Shown here in pieces: positions 55,743 through 64,000 of a stretch of 64,000 nucleotides of DNA. Position 1 is the stretch's first letter. Every line of letters begins with the position of its first letter. The position numbers and the translations under genes were made by a program. The DNA comes from Mycolicibacterium aubagnense. Lineage in GTDB: Bacteria; Actinomycetota; Actinomycetes; Mycobacteriales; Mycobacteriaceae. The DNA is taken from the NCBI RefSeq assembly GCF_010730955.1, contig NZ_AP022577.1, positions 2,480,001 through 2,544,000 on the forward strand, in the 5' to 3' direction. The notes beneath the pieces were generated by a model that was given only the letters and a program-made list of their open reading frames with translations, was not told the DNA's origin and ran no database searches.

Positions 55743-57497
55743 TCAGGCCTCGTTGTCGGCGCCGGGCTCCGTGGCGTACGTGCCCGGGTTGAACATCGAC
55801 GCCACCGCGCCGAGCAGCATCATGACCGCCGCCGCGCCGAACACCACGACCAGGCCGGAGTGGAATGGTTCCGTGATGAGCCGCGGGAAGAAGCTCTGAC
55901 CGGTCAGGGTGGCGGCATTCACGCCCGGCTGCTGCAGGGTGTGGAACGGCGCCAGCAGCTCGGCTATCGGGTTGTAGCCGAGGAAGGCCGCGAAGAGGCT
56001 GCCCACCGGCGGCAGCCCAGCCACCTGTTGCGCGACGTCAGCCGAAACCCCTTGCTGCTGAAGGCCACTGGACAGCGCGGACGGCAGCGTGTGGGCCAGC
56101 CCGACGATCATCAGCGAGAAGAAGATGCCGATCGACAGCGAGTTACCGGCGTTGAAGAATGTCGACCGGACCCCCGACGCCGCACCGCGCTGCGCGGCCG
56201 GCACGCTCGACATGATGGCCGCCGCGTTGGGTGCGGTGAAGATGCCGCCGCCGACGCCGTTGAGGAACACCAGCAGGGCGAACTGCCAATAGTCGAAGTT
56301 GACCGGGATCATCAGCAGCGCAACAAAAGTCACCGCCATCAACAGCATGCCACCGACCGCCAGTGGCCGGGCGCCGACCCGGTCGGAGAGGGTACCGGCG
56401 ACGGGCGCCGACACCAGGAAGCCGATCGTGGCCGGCAACAGATAGATACCTGCCCACAGCGGCGTCGATTCGAAGTCGTAGCCGTGCAGCGGCAGCCAGA
56501 TGCCCTGCAGCCAGATGATGAGCATGAACTGCAACCCACCGCGGCCTACCGAGGACATCAGGCCGGCGAGGTTGCCCATGCCGAACGTCGCCGACTTGAA
56601 CAGCCGCATGTCGACCATCGGCGACTCGACCTTGAGCTCGACAATGCAGAACGCGACCAACAGCAGCAGGCCGACGCCGATCGATCCCAGCACCGCGGGA
56701 CTGGTCCAGCCCGTCGGCGAATTGCCATACGGCTGAATGCCGTACGTGATGCCAAGCAGCAGGACCGTCAGCCCCACGCCGAACGTGGCGGTACCCGCCC
56801 AGTCCATCCGCCCCGGGGTACGAGCGCCCAATTCACGCAGCGACCGGTAGCTCCAGATGGTGCCGATGATGCCGATCGGAACGCCGACCCAGAACACGGC
56901 CTTCCACTCCCATTCGGAGAGGAACCCGCCGATCAGCAGTCCGAGGAACGAACCCGCAACGGCGGCAACCATATTCACCCCGAGTGCCATGCCGCGCTGG
57001 TTGGCGGGGAAGGCGTCGGTCAGGATCGCCGACGACGACGCCATCAGCATGGCGCCGCCGACGCCCTGGATCACCCGCCAGGCGATCAGCCACACCGCGC
57101 CGCCACCGAGGTGGAACGGATCGAACGACAGCGCGACCGCCGCCAGCGTGAACACCACGAAACCGACGTTGTAGATACGGACCCGGCCGTACATGTCCCC
57201 GAGCCGGCCGAACGGCACCACCAGCACGGCCGTCACCACCAAATAGCCCATGAGCATCCACAGCAGGTAGCTGACGTTGCCCGGCGCCAGCGGGTTCAGC
57301 CCGATGCCCCGGAAGATCGCGGGCAGGGAGATCAACACGATGGACGCGTTGATAGAGGCCAGCAGGATGCCCAGCGTGGTGTTGGACAGCACCACCCACT
57401 TGTAGTGCGGGTGGTCGTGGTCCATCTGGACGCGGCGGCGCGCGGTTGCTGCGAGGGCGGTATCCCGCTGCCCGGTGAGCTCGGTGTCAGTCGTCAT
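55743..57497 (-). CDS. DHA2-type MFS drug or metabolite exporter
   Basis: A 584-residue major facilitator protein with about 14 helices. The first helices contain NTTLGILLASINASIVLISL (the DHA2 opening) and PFGRLGDMYGRVRIYN, the conserved loop between helices 2 and 3. Motif C-like AVAGSFLGLLIGGFL is present. A long outer loop near residues 470-540 is rich in Gln and Pro. The ATG at 57497 starts the protein. It is upstream of the oxidative operon on the same strand and may export or import its substrate; that is inference. Confidence 0.88.
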   Translation of the reverse strand: MTTDTELTGQRDTALAATARRRVQMDHDHPHYKWVVLSNTTLGILLASINASIVLISLPAIFRGIGLNPLAPGNVSYLLWMLMGYLVVTAVLVVPFGRLGDMYGRVRIYNVGFVVFTLAAVALSFDPFHLGGGAVWLIAWRVIQGVGGAMLMASSSAILTDAFPANQRGMALGVNMVAAVAGSFLGLLIGGFLSEWEWKAVFWVGVPIGIIGTIWSYRSLRELGARTPGRMDWAGTATFGVGLTVLLLGITYGIQPYGNSPTGWTSPAVLGSIGVGLLLLVAFCIVELKVESPMVDMRLFKSATFGMGNLAGLMSSVGRGGLQFMLIIWLQGIWLPLHGYDFESTPLWAGIYLLPATIGFLVSAPVAGTLSDRVGARPLAVGGMLLMAVTFVALLMIPVNFDYWQFALLVFLNGVGGGIFTAPNAAAIMSSVPAAQRGAASGVRSTFFNAGNSLSIGIFFSLMIVGLAHTLPSALSSGLQQQGVSADVAQQVAGLPPVGSLFAAFLGYNPIAELLAPFHTLQQPGVNAATLTGQSFFPRLITEPFHSGLVVVFGAAAVMMLLGAVASMFNPGTYATEPGADNEA

Positions 57498-57525
57498 CAG
57501 TCGGTCTTCGCTCCAATATCAGAAA

Positions 57526-57535
57526 AACATATGTT
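57526..57535. promoter_or_regulatory. AACATATGTT palindrome upstream of the MFS exporter
   Basis: A perfect ten-base palindrome lies 29-38 bases upstream of the MFS ATG in an A/T-rich stretch. It may be part of the promoter or a small operator. The region from here to the riboswitch (57536-57684) shows nothing else I can name. Confidence 0.35.
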
Positions 57536-57684
57536 AGCTATACAAACGACCTCATGACAATTCGATTCCCGGTAGCCGGGCATCTCAAGCTGTGCGTTGC
57601 ATATGAGTAGTCGCTCCGTGCCACGGCCAAAACTCGGCGTCCAGCCCCTCTTCCCTTCCTGCGGCAATCCGTTACGGTGGACAC

Positions 57685-59421
<1,737 letters not shown>

Positions 59422-59428
59422 TGTCGAA

Positions 59429-60255
<827 letters not shown>

Positions 60256-60259
<4 letters not shown>

Positions 60260-60882
60260 ATCTTGAGGCCATCGCGGGCGTCGCGCACGAACCCGACGGG
60301 ACGCCGACGGGCGTCGTGCTGCTCACCCACGGCGCGGGCAGTAACCGGGACGCCCCGCTGATCGTCCGGACCTGCGACGAGTGGGCCCGCCACGGCTGGC
60401 TCGCCATCCGCTACGACCTGCCGTACCGGCGTCGCCGGCCGAAAGGCCCGCCGTCGAACTCCGCGGCATCGGATCAGCAGGGCATCGTGGAGGCCATCGA
60501 GCTGGCGCACACGCTGACCGACGGCCCGGTGATCGCGGGCGGCCATTCCTACGGCGGCCGGATGACGTCCATGGTTGCGGCCGAGGGCGCCGACCTGGCC
60601 GGACTGGCGCTGTCGTCGTACCCCTTGCACCCACCCGGCAAGCCCGAACGCGCCCGCACCGAGCACCTACCGCACATCGCGGTCCCGACGGTGTTCACGC
60701 ACGGCACGGCCGACCCGTTCGGCACCATCGCCGAACTGACGGCCGCCGCCGCGCTGATCCCCGGCCCCACCGCGCTCGTCACGATTACCGGCGCCCGCCA
60801 TGACCTGGGATCCAAGACCCTGGACGTCCCGGCACTGGCGGTTGCTAGAGCCATTGGACTCATTACCCGAAGCGGTACCTGA
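60256..60882 (+). CDS. Alpha/beta hydrolase (Rv0421c-like)
   Basis: A 208-residue small hydrolase of the KANL3/Tex30-like group. The opening strand-loop is VVLLTHGAGSNRDAPLI, the nucleophile is in GGHSYGGRM and the last part has FTHGTADPFG and ITGARHDLGS with the histidine. It starts within the thiD stop (ATGA), and this trio is conserved in mycobacteria, so a thiamine-related role is possible but unproven. Confidence 0.88.
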
Positions 60883-60889
60883 GGTACCG
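60873..60889. promoter_or_regulatory. 17-bp palindrome upstream of the Baeyer-Villiger-type gene
   Basis: CGGTACC-TGA-GGTACCG is a perfect inverted repeat with a three-base centre. It overlaps the stop codon of the preceding hydrolase gene and lies seven bases before the next ATG at 60897. It could be an operator controlling the monooxygenase or a small attenuator/terminator hairpin. Confidence 0.5.
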
Positions 60890-60896
60890 TCTGCCT

Positions 60897-62384
60897 ATGA
60901 CGACGCAGCAGTTCGAGGCGGTCATCGTCGGCGCGGGATTCGCCGGTATCGGTGCCGCCATCCAGCTCAAACGCCTCGGGATCGAGAACTTCACCATCCT
61001 TGAGCGCGAGGACGACCTCGGCGGCACCTGGTACGTCAATCATTACCCCGGCCTCGCGGTCGACGTGCCCACCACCACCTACTCGTACTTCTTCGAGCCG
61101 AACCCGAGCTGGTCTCGCCTTTTCACCCCGGGTCCGGAGATCAAGCGATACGCCGATGATGTTGCCGCCAAGTACGACGTGCGCCGCCACATCCGGTTCA
61201 ATGTCGTCGTCAACGGGGCCCGCTGGGACGAGGACGCCTCGCTCTGGCGCATCAGCATTGCCGACGGCGAGACTCTCAGCGCCCGCTACCTGATCACCGC
61301 CACCGGCTTCCTGTCCCAGCCGAACATCCCGGCGATTCCCGGCATCGAGAAGTTCGCCGGCCGCGTCATCCACACCACCGACTGGGACGACGACTACGAC
61401 CCGGCGGGCAAGCGCGTCGCGGTCATCGGCACCGGTGCCACCGCCGTGCAGCTGATCCCCGAGCTGGCCAAGACCGCCGCCGACCTGACGGTTTTCCAGC
61501 GCACGCCGATCTGGGTGGTACCAAAGATCGATCCGCACTTCGGCCCTCGGGCCAAGCGAATGTTCGCCCGATTCCCGCTGACGCAGCGCGTACTTCGCTG
61601 GCTCACCGATTCGATCTACGAAGTGATGGTGTCCGTCGGCGTCCGGCACTACGGGATGTTCCGCGGCCGCTTCAACATCTCGGCATCCGACCTGTCGAAG
61701 ATGCACCGATTCTTCGTCATCCGCGACAAGGACCTGCGGCGCCGGCTGACCCCGGACTACGACTTCGGTTGCAAGCGGCCGACTTTCAGCAACGGTTACT
61801 ACCAGGCCTTCAACCGGGCCAACGTGCACCTGCAGGATGCCGGCATCGACCACGTCGCCGCCGACGGGATCATCGGCAGCGACGGCGTCAAGGTCGAGAT
61901 CGACACCCTGGTGCTCGCCACCGGTTTCGACCTGTGGGAGGCCAACTTCCCCGCCATCGAGGTGATCGGCCGCGAGGGTCGCGATCTCGGAAAGTGGTGG
62001 CGCGAAACGCGTTTCCAGGCGTACCAGGGCGTGTCGATGCCGTACTTCCCGAACTATCTGAGCCTGGCCAGCCCGTACGCGTTCCTGGGGTTGAACTTCT
62101 TCAACACCATGGAGTACCAGATGCGTCTGATGGACCGGCTTTTCACCGAGGTGAAGAAGCGCGGCGCGACGACATTCGAGGTCACCGAGGAAGCGAACAC
62201 CGCATTCCTGGACCGGATGACCGAACTGCTCGGGGATTCGATCTTCACCCTCGGCAACTGCGCCAGCGCCCACTCGTACTATTTCAATCCCGCGGGTGAG
62301 CCGACGCTGCTGCGCCCGTCGTCGACCGAGACGGCGATCCGCGAAGCTTCCGAATTTCCGTTGAGCGACTACAAGATTTCGTGA
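60897..62384 (+). CDS. Baeyer-Villiger-type flavin monooxygenase
   Basis: A 495-residue class B monooxygenase. The FAD motif is GAGFAGIG (12-19), followed by GGTWYVNHYPGLAVDVP. The Baeyer-Villiger fingerprint FAGRVIHTTDWDDDY matches FxGxxxHxxxW(P/D) exactly, and the NADPH motif is VIGTGATAVQ. The protein probably converts a ketone to an ester or oxidises a hydrophobic substrate. It starts only seven bases after the palindrome at 60873-60889, with no clear ribosome site, so it may be leaderless. The small membrane protein gene follows. Confidence 0.88.
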   Translation: MTTQQFEAVIVGAGFAGIGAAIQLKRLGIENFTILEREDDLGGTWYVNHYPGLAVDVPTTTYSYFFEPNPSWSRLFTPGPEIKRYADDVAAKYDVRRHIRFNVVVNGARWDEDASLWRISIADGETLSARYLITATGFLSQPNIPAIPGIEKFAGRVIHTTDWDDDYDPAGKRVAVIGTGATAVQLIPELAKTAADLTVFQRTPIWVVPKIDPHFGPRAKRMFARFPLTQRVLRWLTDSIYEVMVSVGVRHYGMFRGRFNISASDLSKMHRFFVIRDKDLRRRLTPDYDFGCKRPTFSNGYYQAFNRANVHLQDAGIDHVAADGIIGSDGVKVEIDTLVLATGFDLWEANFPAIEVIGREGRDLGKWWRETRFQAYQGVSMPYFPNYLSLASPYAFLGLNFFNTMEYQMRLMDRLFTEVKKRGATTFEVTEEANTAFLDRMTELLGDSIFTLGNCASAHSYYFNPAGEPTLLRPSSTETAIREASEFPLSDYKIS

Positions 62385-62399
62385 TCAGAGAGGACCACA

Positions 62400-62681
62400 G
62401 TGACCGACGCCGCTGAGAACACCGCTGGGAAGAAGGGCCTGCTGGCCGGAATCGGCCTGGCTTTGGCCGGGCTGGCACACTTCATCAAGCCCGACCTCTT
62501 CAGGGGCATCGCCGCGACGGCGTTCCCGGAGGACGTCGACAAGCACCTCAAGGTCAACGGGTCGATCGAGACCGCGCTCGGCGTCGGCCTCATCGTCCCC
62601 CAGACGCGCAAGGTGGCGACCATAGGCGTGATCGGCTACGTCCTCTACCTGGCCGCCAACGTCGCCCGCAACCGCGCCTGA
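62400..62681 (+). CDS. Small DoxX-like membrane protein
   Basis: A 93-residue protein starting with GTG at 62400 after GAGAGGA. It has an N-terminal helix (LLAGIGLALAGLAHFI) and two C-terminal helices (ETALGVGLIVPQT and IGVIGYVLYLAANVA) with a polar stretch PEDVDKHLKVNG between. The pattern resembles DoxX/DoxD-like small proteins. It may act with the monooxygenase immediately upstream (15-base gap) as a membrane partner, which is inference. Confidence 0.7.
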   Translation: MTDAAENTAGKKGLLAGIGLALAGLAHFIKPDLFRGIAATAFPEDVDKHLKVNGSIETALGVGLIVPQTRKVATIGVIGYVLYLAANVARNRA

Positions 62682-63887
62682 TCAAGCGCGGGCCGGCAGG
62701 TGCTTGGACCAGCCCGCCGCGCAGATCGCGGTGCACACCGCCGCCAGTAGGCCCACCACGGTGAGCATCGCCGGGTAGCTGACGTAGTGCGCCAGTGCGG
62801 CCAGCACCGCCGGCAGCAGGAAGCCCACGTACGCCAGCGAGTAGTACACGCCGGACACCCCGGCCAGCTCGTGGGGCTGGGCGATGCGCTGAATCTCCAG
62901 CAGCCCGGACACGATGGCAATGCCGTAGGCGCTGCCCAGCAGCATGGCCACCAGCACCGCGATGGCCGGCGACCGCGTGACCGCGGTGGCGACAGCAGCG
63001 AACACTCCCGCCGACATCAGCACCATGGACACCACGACGGCGCGGGCGCTGGAGTGGTCGTCCAACCGCCGGGCGATCGGCTGCACCAGCACACCGCAGG
63101 CCAGCGTCAACACCGTCAGGCCCGCGGTGTACAGCAGTGCCCAGGAGCCGAGGCTATCGGCGACCAATGCCGGCACGATGGCGTACGCGATAGCGGCGGA
63201 GCCGAACACCCATGGCGCCATCGGGGCCACCACGCGGACGAAACGGCGGTGCGTCGCGGCCGGAACACGCAACTGGGACAACAGGTCTCCGCTGACCCGG
63301 GCACTCCGGGTCTCCACCGTCCGCGTCAGCGTCAGCCACAGCGCCGGAGCGCACAGCGCGGCCTGCACCAGGTACGTCAGGGTCAACGGCAACGGCGCGA
63401 ACTGCGCCAGCAGGCCCGAGCACAACGGCCCGATCGCCAGCCCGAGCGACAGCCAGATCGAGGCCCGGCGCGCACCGGCACCGGCGGCGGCCGTGTCGTA
63501 CGGCGGCGCGGACAACTCGGCGATCCAGGTGGACCCGACGGCCATCGCGACGCCCACGCTCAGTCCGCACAGCAACCGGCCCACGAAAAGTGCTGGGAAT
63601 CCGCCGAGTTCGCCGGTCGCCAAGATCATGCTGCCCACCGCCGAACTGATGAGGCCGGCGATCATCAGCGGCCGGCGCCCATAGCGGTTCGACATCGCCG
63701 CGGCCACCAGCAGCCCGGGGATCAGGCCCAGCACATAGGCGCCCAACAGGACGTCGACATCCACGCGGGAGTAACCTGCGCGGTGCACATATTCGATCAG
63801 CATCGGCGTGAATTGATTTCCGCCCCAACCGATACAGAAGACACCGGCGGCGACGGCGAGCCACGGCTTCACGCGTGCGCGGCTCAT
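62682..63887 (-). CDS. MFS transporter
   Basis: A 401-residue major facilitator with about 12 helices. The loop motif SNRYGRRPLMIAG between helices 2 and 3 is clear, and GRLLCGLSVGVAMAVGSTWI follows. The ATG at 63887 overlaps the stop of the next upstream gene (63884) by four bases, so it is coupled to that GntR-like regulator. The substrate is unknown. It converges on the small membrane protein gene, ending right beside it. Confidence 0.87.
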   Translation of the reverse strand: MSRARVKPWLAVAAGVFCIGWGGNQFTPMLIEYVHRAGYSRVDVDVLLGAYVLGLIPGLLVAAAMSNRYGRRPLMIAGLISSAVGSMILATGELGGFPALFVGRLLCGLSVGVAMAVGSTWIAELSAPPYDTAAAGAGARRASIWLSLGLAIGPLCSGLLAQFAPLPLTLTYLVQAALCAPALWLTLTRTVETRSARVSGDLLSQLRVPAATHRRFVRVVAPMAPWVFGSAAIAYAIVPALVADSLGSWALLYTAGLTVLTLACGVLVQPIARRLDDHSSARAVVVSMVLMSAGVFAAVATAVTRSPAIAVLVAMLLGSAYGIAIVSGLLEIQRIAQPHELAGVSGVYYSLAYVGFLLPAVLAALAHYVSYPAMLTVVGLLAAVCTAICAAGWSKHLPARA

Positions 63888-64000
63888 CGCAGCACCACCT
63901 CGTACGTCGACTCGAGGTGAGCGAGCAACCGGGCGTCGAACGCCGTCGCGTCGCGGGTACCGATGGCATGGGCCAGCTGTGCGTGCTCGGTGATGAGGCG
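63884..64000 (-). CDS. C-terminal end of a GntR (FCD)-family regulator, partial
   Basis: Only the last 38 codons are in the window. They read TEHAQLAHAIGTRDATAFDA then RLLAHLESTYEVVLR, the usual last two helices of the FCD ligand-binding domain. The stop overlaps the MFS start (ATGA), so it probably regulates that transporter. The DNA-binding part lies beyond the right edge. Confidence 0.6.
   Translation of the reverse strand, partial: RLITEHAQLAHAIGTRDATAFDARLLAHLESTYEVVLR

Overview
The window is high-GC actinobacterial chromosome with frequent GTG/TTG starts and stop/start overlaps. Family content and gene order point to a Mycobacterium/Mycolicibacterium species, probably a non-tuberculous environmental one. 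Several blocks match the order I recall for M. tuberculosis Rv0421c-Rv0439c, inverted here: SDR/moeA2/psd/pssA/AAA ATPase (8.5-14.6 kb), LON-domain protein/glutamate-cysteine-ligase-like/sodC/virR/DUF3263/def/GNAT (27.9-32.8 kb), xthA (40.7 kb) and thiC/thiD/hydrolase (57.8-60.9 kb). M. tuberculosis locus names are given from memory.

Other material sits between these blocks. The left part (0-8.5 kb) has a frameshifted cupin gene, a GjpA-like secreted protein with a long Gly/Ser tail, a large LuxR-type ATPase regulator divergent from a TetR gene, an SF2 helicase and a HAD phosphatase. A first insert (14.6-27.8 kb) holds a TetR gene, a sedolisin protease overlapping a polytopic membrane protein, a lipoprotein, an SRPBCC protein, a VWA membrane protein, a complete mrp cation/proton antiporter operon (MrpA and MrpB fused, then C to G), and a Pro-rich membrane protein. 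A second insert (32.8-40.7 kb) holds another GjpA-like protein with a Lys/Thr/Ser tail and a divergent three-gene SMC-like operon, JetA-JetB-JetC (MksF-MksE-MksB), with no adjacent JetD/MksG nuclease.

A third insert (41.5-57.5 kb) has an HSL-type hydrolase, a TetR gene divergent from an MMPL transporter with two operator-like palindromes between them, and a tight cluster of a Pro-rich exported protein, an exported beta-domain membrane protein and an unusual multi-pass Ser/Thr kinase. It continues with a MerR regulator and a small helical protein, an oxidative cluster (alpha/beta hydrolase, SDR, ferritin-like di-iron protein, flavin monooxygenase) behind a 28-bp palindrome, and a DHA2-type MFS exporter. 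The right end has a TPP riboswitch with thiC-thiD-hydrolase, a Baeyer-Villiger-type monooxygenase preceded by a 17-bp palindrome, a small membrane protein, an MFS transporter and the end of a GntR-like regulator.

No rRNA, tRNA, CRISPR array, insertion sequence or prophage was recognised. The observations most worth following up are the JetABC operon without JetD, the exported-protein/kinase cluster, the sedolisin-membrane protein pair with an odd N-terminus, and the palindromes that pair with nearby regulators.
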